From NCBI RefSeq assembly GCF_018860665.1, contig NZ_JAHKPK010000005.1:21331-85330 (forward strand): DNA of 64,000 nt, written 5' to 3'. The stretch comes from Pacificibacter marinus (GTDB lineage: Bacteria > Pseudomonadota > Alphaproteobacteria > Rhodobacterales > Rhodobacteraceae). This document shows, piece by piece, positions 39,284 to 47,770 of the stretch. The stretch's first letter is position 1, and every line of letters starts with the position of its first letter. Position numbers and translations under genes: made by a program. The notes under the pieces were generated by a model. That model saw only the letters and a list, made by a program, of their open reading frames with translations. It was not told the DNA's origin and searched no databases.

Positions 39284-40714
39284 ATGACGCTTCGGCGCTT
39301 TTTTAACACGCTTAATGGGCGGTTTTTGATGTTGACGGTCATCTTTGTGATGGCCGCCGAAATCATGATCTTTGTGCCGTCTATTTCGCGATTCCGCGAA
39401 GATTTCCTGCTCTCTCACTTAGAACGCGCCCAGATCGCGTCTTTGGCGCTTCTGGCCAATGATTCGATTGATATGCAGCTTGAAGACGAGCTTTTGGCCA
39501 ATGCAGGCGTTTATAACGTGGTGCTGCGGCGCAATGAAATTCGCCAACTGGTGTTATCCTCGCCGATTCCGACGCAGATTTCAGGCTCTTATGATTTGCG
39601 GTCTCCCTCTGCGTGGGAGTTGATCAAAGACGCAACCGCTGTGTTGTTGGATCCAAACGATCAAGTGATCCGTGTCATTGGGGATCCCGTGAAAGAAGCG
39701 GGCCTTTTGATCGAGGTCACCCTGTCCACCACACCTCTGCGCGTGGCAATGATAGATTATGGCATTCGAATTTTGGTTCTATCGGCTGTCATTTCGTTCT
39801 TTACTGCGGCCTTGTTGTTTGTTGCTGTGCGCCAACTTATCGTGAAGCCGATCAAACATGTTGTGGGTGCCATGACGTCCTATGCCTTGGCGCCAGAAGA
39901 CGCGCGCCGCATTATAGAACCCTCAGCGCGGGTTACTGAGCTGCGCGAGGCGGAAATGGCTTTATGTGAAATGCAGATGGAGCTGACAGGGGCGTTGCGG
40001 CAAAAAGAACGTCTGGCGCAACTTGGTGGCGCAGTCGCCAAGGTCTCTCACGACCTACGCAATATTTTGACCACCGCGCAGTTGTTCACGGATCGTTTGG
40101 AATATTCCGACGACCCTGCGGTGATCCGATCAGCGCCCAAACTGGTGAACTCAATCCACCGCGCTGTGAACCTTTGCGAATCGACGCTGGCCTTTGGCAA
40201 AGCTGAAGAGCCTGCGCCCGCCCTCAAAGGCGTCCGTATTGCTGAGCTCGTGGCGGAAGTGATTGAAAGTGAACGCCTTGCCATTGGCGATTTCGATTTG
40301 TCGTTTTCCGAAGATGTGCCGACCACCTTGGTTTTGCGCGCGGACGATGAACAGTTGCACCGTGTCATATCCAATCTGGTGCGTAACGCCCGACAAGCGA
40401 TCATGGCCACTGGCAAGTCTGGCGAAATTTCTGTCGCGAGTTTTGAAGATACAGACGAATGGCTCATTCATATCGCAGACACCGGGCCTGGTTTGCCCCC
40501 AAAGGCCCGTGAGCACCTGTTCCAGCCGTTCCAAGGGGGCACGCGTAAAGGCGGCTTTGGTCTGGGCCTCGCGATTGCGTCTGAACTTGTCAAAGGCCAT
40601 GGCGGGCGTCTTATCTTGGAATCCAGCGATGAGGCCGGAACGCGCTTTGCCATTCACCTTCCCAAAGGGTTTTCTCAATCTGAGGGCGCCGCGGAAAAGC
40701 CGATCCCCGCATAA
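39284..40714 (+). CDS. Sensor histidine kinase
   Basis: The 476-residue protein has an N-terminal membrane segment, an extracytoplasmic sensing region of about 120 residues and a second membrane segment near residues 155-180. A linker leads to a HisKA-like helix with KVSHDLRNILTTAQL (phospho-acceptor H near residue 253). The HATPase domain has NLVRNARQAI, DTGPGLPP and GGFGLGLAIASELVKGHGG. No response regulator is adjacent, so it is an orphan kinase here. It starts 18 bases after the flavoprotein stop and may be in the same transcription unit. Confidence 0.9.
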   Translation: MTLRRFFNTLNGRFLMLTVIFVMAAEIMIFVPSISRFREDFLLSHLERAQIASLALLANDSIDMQLEDELLANAGVYNVVLRRNEIRQLVLSSPIPTQISGSYDLRSPSAWELIKDATAVLLDPNDQVIRVIGDPVKEAGLLIEVTLSTTPLRVAMIDYGIRILVLSAVISFFTAALLFVAVRQLIVKPIKHVVGAMTSYALAPEDARRIIEPSARVTELREAEMALCEMQMELTGALRQKERLAQLGGAVAKVSHDLRNILTTAQLFTDRLEYSDDPAVIRSAPKLVNSIHRAVNLCESTLAFGKAEEPAPALKGVRIAELVAEVIESERLAIGDFDLSFSEDVPTTLVLRADDEQLHRVISNLVRNARQAIMATGKSGEISVASFEDTDEWLIHIADTGPGLPPKAREHLFQPFQGGTRKGGFGLGLAIASELVKGHGGRLILESSDEAGTRFAIHLPKGFSQSEGAAEKPIPA

Positions 40715-40803
40715 AATCTGCGCGCAAACTAAACTTTTTTACAAAAAGCGCGATTGTCCCCTTGCGCCCCCCCGCCACACTCGGTAAATCGCCCCCTATG
40801 AGC

Positions 40804-40880
40804 GCACCCGTAGCTCAGCTGGATAGAGTACCTGACTACGAATCAGGGGGTCAGAGGTTCGAATCCTCTCGGGTGCACCA
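40804..40880 (+). tRNA. tRNA-Arg (anticodon ACG)
   Basis: 77 bases fold into a full cloverleaf: acceptor stem GCACCCG with CGGGTGC, discriminator A and encoded CCA. The anticodon stem CCTGA/TCAGG encloses loop CTACGAA with anticodon ACG (read as ICG for CGU/CGC/CGA). The T arm GAGG-TTCGAAT-CCTC is standard. It marks the end of the core genome in this window; the accessory region starts just downstream. Confidence 0.97.
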
Positions 40881-41036
40881 TTTTATTCTTGTCAAATGCC
40901 AAGCAAAACCGACTTTTGTGACAGATAACTGACCCAGTTGTCGGATTTTCCATGAAATCATGGTATCGTTGCTCAGTTGAGCGGGTGATCGTAAGATCAA
41001 GCAAATCTTGCCTTTGTCTGATCTCGGAAGCATCGC
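40881..41036. other. Candidate Tn7-like transposon end (attachment-proximal) downstream of tRNA-Arg
   Basis: 156 bases lie between tRNA-Arg and the first TniQ gene. TGTGACAGATAACTGACC at 40,917 begins with the TGT that starts Tn7-family ends and forms an imperfect dyad with the following CAGTTGTCGG. A weaker echo, CTCAGTTGAGCGGG, lies at about 40,972. This composition recalls the TGACA/TGTCG boxes at Tn5053- and CAST-type ends, but the other end is not in the window, so no target-site duplication could be compared. The exact end is inference. Confidence 0.4.
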
Positions 41037-42596
41037 TTGGTCAAAAGCCTACCTGCCACTCCCGGAACGAACTTCCCGCAGTTGCCGCTGACGGTGGCAC
41101 ATGCCGCGTGCGAGCCTGCTACTTCCTTGCTGTCACGACTTGCAGCCAGGAATGGCGCCATTTCGATGCAGAGGTTTTGCGGCGACATTGCCTTTCCGAT
41201 CGACCCGCTCTTTCGTGGTGAGAAGGTGGCCATAGAGCAATTGGCGCAGCTTGCAGGGTGTGACGTGGGCGCATTGGTGCGGGTATCTATCCGCCACCTC
41301 GGTAAGGGCCACTTCCGTCTGAGAGAAGAATTTGCCTCTCTCCAGAGCTTTCAGCGCACGCGTATCCGCGTCTGCCCGGAGTGTATACGGTCCGAGATGC
41401 CGTCAGCCGCGGAGCCGTGGCGTGTGCCGCGCCGCCTTCAGTGGAAATTTTCGTCAATCAGGAGCTGCCCGGAACACGGTAGCATGCTCGAATGCCTTCC
41501 ATCTGAGAGATTCAACAAGGACGCCAGAGACTTCGCAGCGCAGCTGCAAAAACACTACGATTGGATCATGGATCAGCCGGTGGTCCAGGCGCCGCCTAGC
41601 CCTTTCGAGGCGTACCTCACGAACCGTATCATGAACGGGCGGGGCGACCGATGGATCGACCGTCTCGAACTCAACGTGGCGTCACGGGCATGTGAAGTGC
41701 TGGGGCTGCGTATCGCAAAGGGACCAGATGCCGCGCTGGCGGGGCACAGTGAGCCAGACTGGATGAACTGTGGCGCCTTGGGTTACGACATACTGAAAGA
41801 CGGTCCTGACGCTCTCTCCGACTGCTTATCTACGATGGCTCGTGTGGACGGAGTGGACGGCAGGTTCTTCGGTCGCCTCTTTGGCCCCTGGATGGCGTGG
41901 TTGAAGAGCCGAAGTCTCGGCGATGAGTTCGAGCCCCTGCGTGACGTCGTGCGGCGACACGTTTTCGATAATTTTTCCGTCAGGAAAGGAGTCCTGGTTC
42001 TTGGCGTGCCTTCGGAGGGAATGGCTTCGTCGAACCCACAGAAATCACTCTCGCTGAAGGGGTTCGCTAAGCGCAATGCGGAGGATCTGCTTTATCGAGG
42101 TCTCGCAACGCGTGATGCTGGTGGCGGTATCGTACCGCTGAACTTTGTAACCCAGGAAATGCTTGACGCCTACGAGCGCGAGAAGAAATTTTTTCGGGCC
42201 GGGAAGAATTCGCATGAGAAAGCTAAACCTAGCGCGTATGGTGCCGATAACGTCAGGGCGTCGGGACAGAGTGGCCTCTCCATCGGTGACGCCGCCCGGC
42301 AGTTAAAAGTGACGGTCAAAACAGTAGGGTATTTGATCAAGCATGGGATGCTGTGCGGGGTGGATACCTCAGAACTCTACCGCCGAGGGGCGACAGTTGT
42401 TACCGCTGATAGTCTGACGCAGTTTCAGAAGAACTTCATTTCCTTAGGTGAGCTCGCCGAGATCACGCAGCGCCCACAAGGCGCATTTTCGATGAAACTT
42501 AGAAATGCTAACGTGGCTCTGTTGGCGATGCCCCATGATCTAAGCCGGCTCTACTGGCGCGAGGATGTAAATGCCGACCAAATAACCGAAAAATGA
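41037..42596 (+). CDS. tniQ: TniQ-family transposition target-selection protein (TniQ-1)
   Basis: The 519-residue protein begins at TTG 41,037 with GGAAG upstream. A later ATG would remove the N-terminal LPLTVAHAACEPATSLLSRL segment that aligns with TniQ-2 of this window (LGLTVAPFAGETPASIVSRI). The zinc-binding core is visible as RVCPECIRSE followed by IRSCPEHGSM. The C-terminal half has a helix-turn-helix-like stretch, SIGDAARQLKVTVKTVGYLI. TniQ/TnsD proteins bind the attachment site and recruit TnsC. Position next to tRNA-Arg, reading away from it, suggests tRNA-site targeting. It is separated by about 10 kb from tnsABC. Confidence 0.82.
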   Translation: MVKSLPATPGTNFPQLPLTVAHAACEPATSLLSRLAARNGAISMQRFCGDIAFPIDPLFRGEKVAIEQLAQLAGCDVGALVRVSIRHLGKGHFRLREEFASLQSFQRTRIRVCPECIRSEMPSAAEPWRVPRRLQWKFSSIRSCPEHGSMLECLPSERFNKDARDFAAQLQKHYDWIMDQPVVQAPPSPFEAYLTNRIMNGRGDRWIDRLELNVASRACEVLGLRIAKGPDAALAGHSEPDWMNCGALGYDILKDGPDALSDCLSTMARVDGVDGRFFGRLFGPWMAWLKSRSLGDEFEPLRDVVRRHVFDNFSVRKGVLVLGVPSEGMASSNPQKSLSLKGFAKRNAEDLLYRGLATRDAGGGIVPLNFVTQEMLDAYEREKKFFRAGKNSHEKAKPSAYGADNVRASGQSGLSIGDAARQLKVTVKTVGYLIKHGMLCGVDTSELYRRGATVVTADSLTQFQKNFISLGELAEITQRPQGAFSMKLRNANVALLAMPHDLSRLYWREDVNADQITEK

Positions 42597-42602
42597 CCCT
42601 TT

Positions 42603-42650
42603 CGGCCCACAGCCGACTTTCGTCGATTGCTCAAGATGCTGCGACCGCAT
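42603..42650 (+). repeat. Intergenic repeat copy A
   Basis: A sequence starting CGGCCCACAGCCGACTTTCG, with GATGCTGCGACCGCAT further on, follows directly after the TniQ-1 stop codon. A recognisable second copy lies at 45,598-45,643. It resembles the short degenerate intergenic repeats I associate with Rhodobacterales genomes. Confidence 0.5.
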
Positions 42651-42807
42651 TCCGTTTTGCGGACATTGGCTGCAGTTGCAAAAACTCTAGCTTGCCATGA
42701 TCCTTCGCTTGCCAGTACCCAGCGTTGTAAATAGGGTGATGCCGTCGTAAAAAAACAAAAACATAAAGGATTCATTCATCACGAGCGCTCATATACTACA
42801 AGCGATT

Positions 42808-43260
42808 TTGGGACTAGCAGCTCTGATTATAGCTCCTATTGATGCAAAAGCAGATGTACCAGTCATTTCGCGCGGTCTAACCTTCGAATGTACGCCCACC
42901 CATGTGTGGGATGGGGATGGTCCGATCTGGTGTGAGGAAGGGCCGCGGCTACGCTTGGCAGGCATAGCAGCTAGAGAGCTCGATGGCACCTGTTCGCCCG
43001 GCCACCCCTGTCCGAGCGCAAGTGCTGAAGCCGCCCGCGACGCGCTGGCGGCCTTTCTGGGGGTAAGCACTGGGGTGAGTAGGCACGGGCATATCATATT
43101 GAATGGCCCAACGCTTACATGTCGTTCTGAAGGCTCTGCCGGAGGGAACCGCACGGCCTCATGGTGCATATCTCCAAGCGAGGGAGACATTAACTGCGCT
43201 ATGGTAAACGGAGGTTGGGCTGCTCGCTGGAATCGATATTGGAAAAATCACCGCTGTTAG
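42808..43260 (+). CDS. Secreted SNase-like (thermonuclease family) protein
   Basis: The frame encodes about 150 residues with a hydrophobic N terminus ending AKA, probably a signal peptide. An SNase-type segment follows: VWDGDGPIWCEEG, then RLRLAGIAARELDG. Compared with staphylococcal nuclease, the aspartate of the usual GIDAPE motif is alanine (GIAARE), so catalysis may be impaired or altered. Several cysteines suggest disulfides. The start is uncertain: TTG 42,808 leaves a very short signal peptide, and no ATG lies nearby upstream. A small Excalibur protein follows on the same strand. Confidence 0.65.
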   Translation: MGLAALIIAPIDAKADVPVISRGLTFECTPTHVWDGDGPIWCEEGPRLRLAGIAARELDGTCSPGHPCPSASAEAARDALAAFLGVSTGVSRHGHIILNGPTLTCRSEGSAGGNRTASWCISPSEGDINCAMVNGGWAARWNRYWKNHRC

Positions 43261-43431
43261 AGAGGGTTGCTGCCGGCCCTTAGTTGTCTTTGATGACACT
43301 GGTAGCGAACCTCGGCAATAAGCATTTACTAGGCCATCTTGGGTCTGCCATGCATTTTTCTAAACCCGCGACTTGCAATCGACAGACCCCTATTGCTACT
43401 GACAATTACAGATATTTTTTGAGATACCGTT

Positions 43432-43725
43432 GTGAAATTTGCTAGATATGTAATCTTTCTCCTTGCCTTACCCATTTCTGTGGGTGCTCAGGATGAGTCA
43501 TTGTCTGCTCTGAATGAGTTCCAGTTGGCGCAGAGCTACTCCTGTGGGCGAACTTGCGGAAAGGTGCGAAGTTGTAAAGAAGCAGTCTACCAGTGGTGTG
43601 TATGTGGATACGCTAGGGCCGATGGTGATCATGACGGAGTGCCTTGCGAAAAACACTGCGGCCAAAGCTCTCGATCAAGCCTTGAGCGTGTAAAGAGCTA
43701 CAAGAAGGAATTGGGTTGCCGGTGA
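43432..43725 (+). CDS. Small secreted Excalibur-domain protein
   Basis: The 97-residue protein starts at GTG 43,432 and has a clear signal peptide (KFARYVIFLLALPISVGAQ). The C-terminal half has the Excalibur calcium-binding motif ADGDHDGVPCEKHC with paired cysteines (CGRTCGKVRSC, WCVCG). Excalibur domains often accompany SNase-like domains in extracellular nucleases, so this gene and the preceding SNase-like gene may form a two-polypeptide version. No other function can be read. Confidence 0.75.
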   Translation: MKFARYVIFLLALPISVGAQDESLSALNEFQLAQSYSCGRTCGKVRSCKEAVYQWCVCGYARADGDHDGVPCEKHCGQSSRSSLERVKSYKKELGCR

Positions 43726-43888
43726 CGGCCCAAACCCGCCGTTAGGCAGATGTCCAAGCGATGCGTCACAGCCAGACCCTCAGCGAGACGATCCCAGATG
43801 GTGCGACACGCAATTGCCAAAGGCGCTCAAAGCAATTGTAATCAGCAGCAAGGATTGAGCTCTTAATGCTCTGAAGGAATGATGAACA

Positions 43889-44842
43889 ATGGTAGCTGAT
43901 CTTGAAGGCGCACTGTCGAAGACAACGGGAAAGCACAGAGTTGCTTTGGACTGGTTCAATGAGCACAAGGGAGAGATCATTACGTGGAGTGATATCCAGG
44001 AGTTCTCCGCAGACCATAGCAGATTGGTAAATCAAGCGAAAGGCATCTACAAACCCAAGTACTCCGATTATTCGTTGAGCCTTCGCACTATCCAGAACGG
44101 GCCCTATCCGGACAAGGATGTCGAGTACCGCTCGGATGGCAGTTGGGCCCTGCACTACTTCCAGGAAAACCAGAACCCGGATCAACGTGACCGCGAGGCC
44201 ACCAACCGTGGTCTGATGAAGTGCATGGAGGACCAGATCCCGGTTGGAACTCTCGTGAAACGCAAACCTAAGCCGGGCGTCGCCTACCAGGTCCTTGGTC
44301 TCGGGCTGGTGACCAAATGGGAGGATGGGTTCTTTACTATCGAGGGCTTTTCCGACACCGGCGGAGTACATGATGCCGAACAACCTGATGCTACCCGGTT
44401 ACGTGCGACCAGTGGTACTAATACCGAGACATTCGACGCTAGGAATGATCAGGATTTGCGAGAGAAGGCCTTGGCACAGGTTGCCAGACGGAGGGGGCAA
44501 GCGACCTTCAGGGCGGCACTTCTAGAAGCCTATGGCGGCAAGTGCTGTATAACAGGTTGTGCTCTAAAGGACGCACTGGAGGCCGCTCATATCATCCCCT
44601 ACCTTGGTGAACACTCACAACATGTTCAGAATGGCCTGCTCTTGCGAGCCGACATCCACACGCTCTTCGATTTAGGGTTGTTGGTCATCACAGATGGCTA
44701 CCGCGTAAAGCTTTCGCCCATAGCCCTGGAAGACGATAGCTACGTCAATCTTGAAAACAAACAGCTCGAACTGCCCAATGATCAGACACACTATCCAAGC
44801 CTGGATGCGCTCGGGTGTCACCGAAAATGGGCTGGAGTTTAA
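43889..44842 (+). CDS. McrA-like HNH endonuclease with N-terminal recognition domain
   Basis: The 317-residue protein has a C-terminal HNH domain: KCCITGCALKDALEAAHIIPY, then HVQNGLLLRADIHTLFDLGL, with Cys pairs, the catalytic AHI histidine and the NGL/DIHTLFD motif. The N-terminal 200 residues (with TIQNGPYPDK, HYFQENQNPDQRD, VLGLGLVTKWEDGFF) resemble the SRA-like or sulfur/methyl-sensing domains of ScoMcrA-type type IV restriction enzymes. It therefore probably cleaves modified foreign DNA. Modification specificity is unknown. The next gene starts 134 bases after its stop. Confidence 0.72.
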   Translation: MVADLEGALSKTTGKHRVALDWFNEHKGEIITWSDIQEFSADHSRLVNQAKGIYKPKYSDYSLSLRTIQNGPYPDKDVEYRSDGSWALHYFQENQNPDQRDREATNRGLMKCMEDQIPVGTLVKRKPKPGVAYQVLGLGLVTKWEDGFFTIEGFSDTGGVHDAEQPDATRLRATSGTNTETFDARNDQDLREKALAQVARRRGQATFRAALLEAYGGKCCITGCALKDALEAAHIIPYLGEHSQHVQNGLLLRADIHTLFDLGLLVITDGYRVKLSPIALEDDSYVNLENKQLELPNDQTHYPSLDALGCHRKWAGV

Positions 44843-44975
44843 CTACCGGCCCTTACCGGCCTTTCGCGAGGACGTGGATCGCGGCGCTGCGGCTTCGCCA
44901 AACCAGACATTCGTTCTTGCGAAGCATTTTGGGATTGCTAGGGTAGCGCATTATTTTAGAGAGACCGAAATTGAT

Positions 44976-45590
44976 ATGGCAAAAAGAAAATCGTTTGAAG
45001 ACATACTGAAAACTGAATTCCGGTGGCCTGCGCAGGACGACAAACCATTCATTGTTGCCGACGACCCATTCGAAAACGCCAATATTGCCGAAGATGAGTT
45101 TACACGCCTCGTTCTTATGAAAGACGGTTACAAAACGGCGGCTGACTTGATGGTTAAATCTTCGGCAAGTGATCGCCAATCTAGGGATACCCTCGTGTTT
45201 CCAATTATTTTCAACTATCGGCAATTCCTTGAGTTGTCTCTGAAATATCAACTTGCAACTTTTGGGCCAAAAGTTGGGATCGAACCTAACTGGAAATCGC
45301 ACGACTTAGCCAAGTTATGGGCAGAATTCCTAGCAATGCTGGAACACTACGGCACTGAGGACCCCGATGAAGTCGACCCTGTGGTAGGGGCCATTGTCCT
45401 CGAGTTTGCTAAGATCGATCCGGGCTCATACTCTTATCGATATCCCGTCGACCGTCAAGGAAACCCCGTGCCAGTTTCCTACTCAGATCTTCACTTACCG
45501 ACTTTGGCCGATGTGATGAATGGAGTCGGAGGGTACTTCACAGGATGCGACGGCTACCTCAGCAGCTTGCTCAGTGCTAGCCCCGAGTAA
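44976..45590 (+). CDS. Hypothetical protein next to the HNH endonuclease
   Basis: I chose ATG 44,976 (MAKRKSFEDILKTEFRWPA, 204 residues); a longer frame overlaps the HNH gene and is not convincing. The FPIIFNYRQFLELSLKYQL segment resembles the helical core of HEPN-like or related small helical domains, but the RxxxxH ribonuclease motif is not evident. It sits on the same strand downstream of the HNH gene, so it may be a co-expressed partner. Function is not recognised. Confidence 0.5.
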   Translation: MAKRKSFEDILKTEFRWPAQDDKPFIVADDPFENANIAEDEFTRLVLMKDGYKTAADLMVKSSASDRQSRDTLVFPIIFNYRQFLELSLKYQLATFGPKVGIEPNWKSHDLAKLWAEFLAMLEHYGTEDPDEVDPVVGAIVLEFAKIDPGSYSYRYPVDRQGNPVPVSYSDLHLPTLADVMNGVGGYFTGCDGYLSSLLSASPE

Positions 45591-45597
45591 GCGTCCT

Positions 45598-45643
45598 CGG
45601 CCCATAACTGCCGTTCGTCGCCGTCATAGATGCTGCGATGCAT
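45598..45643 (+). repeat. Intergenic repeat copy B
   Basis: This matches copy A at 42,603: CGGCCCATAACTGCCGTTCG, then GATGCTGCGATGCAT. It lies directly after the stop codon of the preceding gene, the same relative placement as copy A. Confidence 0.5.
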
Positions 45644-45692
45644 CCTTCCGATAGCGGCCGTTCAAACTACCGAAAAATCTCCAACTCTGATC

Positions 45693-46751
45693 CTAATACC
45701 TGCTACGCTTGACAGATATTGGCACGAGCTTTGCATTCTGTGGCGACTCTGCTTCGATCTTCAGTTCAGAGTTTAACAAGTTTCCCGCGCCGTCGGGCCT
45801 TATCACCATGATATGTTTTTTAAGCCCTAGACCTGCACGCCCGAGCCAGTTGAGAATGGATTCAACATGGGGTTTTGGGACTATTTTTTCGGGTTTATCA
45901 TCATTTGTTAGAAAGTACTCAACAGCTCCAGCAGCCAGGTCCGTCACGCTTAGATAATCTGCTAACCACATGTCATCGTCCATTTGAGAAGGTGTAGTAT
46001 AGCCACAGAAGCCAAAGGGATGAGATGAATACATCGCCAAGACGTTCTGGAAAAGTTTTACAGTTTGCTCGGTACGATCTTCGTTTGGCACTATTTCGTC
46101 GTTGTCGGACAGCCATAACACCTTCTGGTTTTCTCGTGATAACCATGCAGTCAGGTAGGCAGTGATATGCACGACTCGCAGTAGCTTTTCGGCCACCTTA
46201 GGTTTGCGATTCCCAAAACCATTCTCCCGTAATGTGGACACCAAATACTCACTAGTTTCGTTACTGCCGGAACCAAAAACTGATTTTACGTCTTTATGAA
46301 TGGCAACGGTAAATAGCATTCCCGCGATCATATCAGATGTCTGCAGATAGTCGGGCAAGCACCTGGCCAAAGGGCCGTGGCCCAGATTCTTAAAGGCCAT
46401 TTCCTTAGATGTTGATACAGAGTGCTTTTCTCGAACCTTTCCAAACTGTTCCTTAATTGGGAAAGCATGGTTCCACCCAAACACTAGTGTCGAATAGGTG
46501 TGGTACCGGCTCCCCGCATGCTCTCCGCCATAGTCGGAAAAGACGCCTACTGTTTCATTTCCGTCAAACCGCAATTCTGGAACCATCAGCGTACCTCGCT
46601 GGTCAGCCCCGCGAAGACTGTCTTCCATGAGACGCGCCAAACTGGGATAATCATTCATCATCTCAGCCTTCAGAACTGACGCTTCAGAATTGCGCCTCGT
46701 AAACCGACGCGCAAGGTCAGCCAAATTGCGATCAATATCAATGTCTTGCAT
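45693..46751 (-). CDS. Uncharacterised 352-residue protein
   Basis: The protein runs from ATG 46,751 on the minus strand, opposite to its neighbours. It contains VGVFSDYGGEHAGSRYHTYS near residue 68 and a later KVLWLSDNDEIVPNEDRT. This layout, an acidic turn after a strand and a second acidic cluster, is faintly like DUF3800-type RNase H-fold proteins, but no diagnostic motif is complete. There is no signal peptide or membrane segment. As the only minus-strand cargo gene before the IS, it is probably an independent module. I do not recognise its function. Confidence 0.55.
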   Translation of the reverse strand: MQDIDIDRNLADLARRFTRRNSEASVLKAEMMNDYPSLARLMEDSLRGADQRGTLMVPELRFDGNETVGVFSDYGGEHAGSRYHTYSTLVFGWNHAFPIKEQFGKVREKHSVSTSKEMAFKNLGHGPLARCLPDYLQTSDMIAGMLFTVAIHKDVKSVFGSGSNETSEYLVSTLRENGFGNRKPKVAEKLLRVVHITAYLTAWLSRENQKVLWLSDNDEIVPNEDRTEQTVKLFQNVLAMYSSHPFGFCGYTTPSQMDDDMWLADYLSVTDLAAGAVEYFLTNDDKPEKIVPKPHVESILNWLGRAGLGLKKHIMVIRPDGAGNLLNSELKIEAESPQNAKLVPISVKRSRY

Positions 46752-47011
46752 GCACGAAATCCCCCAGAAGAACTTTGTGATAGCCTAGCATGTATGAGAG
46801 AACGACCCAATGCTACCGTTCAGGAGGACCAGCTTAGGCTGCGCAGCAGAACACCAAACCAGTCTTCCGAAAGTCGCGCGCATAAATTGGTTTAATGGCT
46901 GCATGTGGAAATTCGATGCTACTTAGTGAAATCTCTTCGCAAGGGGATGAATGTGCGATCCGGATACACTATATAGTTGTGGTTAACCCCTAAAGCAGAA
47001 CAATTAGTGTA

Positions 47012-47770
47012 ATGTCACCTGACCAATACTTGCGAAACATTTTGGCGCGTGAACGAGTCGAAACTGGCTTATTGTCACCCGTTAGAAACGTAGCCACGAC
47101 TTTGGCACCAATGTTACGAAATTGGGGTGGTAGATATCTCCTCGCAATCGAGCCAAGCGGATCTTTTGCAAAAGGTACCGGTAACCGAGTCGGCACAGAT
47201 ATCGATCTGTTACTCTCCCTTTCGAGCAGCACTCCAGATAGCCTAGCGCAGATTCGGAAGACTTTGGGAAATTGTTTGCGACAACATGGCTACAATTTCC
47301 GCGAACAAAACGTGTCACTTGGTATCACAGTGGGGGGCTATCAAGTTGATCTCGTTCCCGGAAAACGTCAAAGCCAATATGGCGGCGACCACAGCCTTTA
47401 TCGGCGCAAAGCCAATACTTGGACAAAAACTAACATCCAAACCCATGTCAGCCGGGTGCGTGATAGTGGCAGGACAGAAGAAATTCGGGTGCTAAAGCTG
47501 TGGCGCGATCAGAAAGGGTTAGACTTTCCATCCATCTATCTTGAACTTGCCACATTGCAGGCTCTGCATGGAAGACCTCTTGGTCAGTTGGCAGGTAATG
47601 TCGTCCATGCGCTGAAATTTTTTGGCAATAACCTTACGACCATCAGGGTGATCGGCCCGGCTAACACAAATAATGTAATCTCGGACGATCTATCGGCACC
47701 GGGCAAGCAGGCAGTTGCTTCGGCAGCAAAACGAGCCCTTTCTGGGAAATGGTCAGGAATTGTAACATGA
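47012..47770 (+). CDS. CD-NTase-like nucleotidyltransferase
   Basis: The 252-residue protein has the polymerase-beta-type nucleotidyltransferase active site: PSGSFAKGTGNRVGTDIDLL near residues 48-67 (GS motif plus DxD) and a third carboxylate in GGYQVDLVPG. A helical domain of about 100 residues follows. This motif arrangement occurs in CBASS cyclic-oligonucleotide synthases and also in CCA-like and toxin nucleotidyltransferases. Its stop overlaps the next start by four bases (ATGA), so it is translationally coupled to the DUF6602-type gene. No canonical CBASS effector is adjacent, so CBASS assignment is not proven. Confidence 0.7.
   Translation: MSPDQYLRNILARERVETGLLSPVRNVATTLAPMLRNWGGRYLLAIEPSGSFAKGTGNRVGTDIDLLLSLSSSTPDSLAQIRKTLGNCLRQHGYNFREQNVSLGITVGGYQVDLVPGKRQSQYGGDHSLYRRKANTWTKTNIQTHVSRVRDSGRTEEIRVLKLWRDQKGLDFPSIYLELATLQALHGRPLGQLAGNVVHALKFFGNNLTTIRVIGPANTNNVISDDLSAPGKQAVASAAKRALSGKWSGIVT

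Noticed and set aside
40804..40880. tRNA-Arg as a tyrosine-recombinase integration site
   Set aside because: No integrase gene and no second copy of the tRNA 3' end were seen in the window; Tn7-type transposition explains the neighbourhood better.
42603..45643. Integron attC sites after cargo genes
   Set aside because: The repeats lack the GTTRRRY/RYYYAAC ends of attC, and there is no integron integrase.
47012..47770. Firm assignment as a CBASS cyclase
   Set aside because: The active-site motif fits, but no CBASS effector or Cap2/Cap3-type gene is adjacent, so only a CD-NTase-like call is justified.
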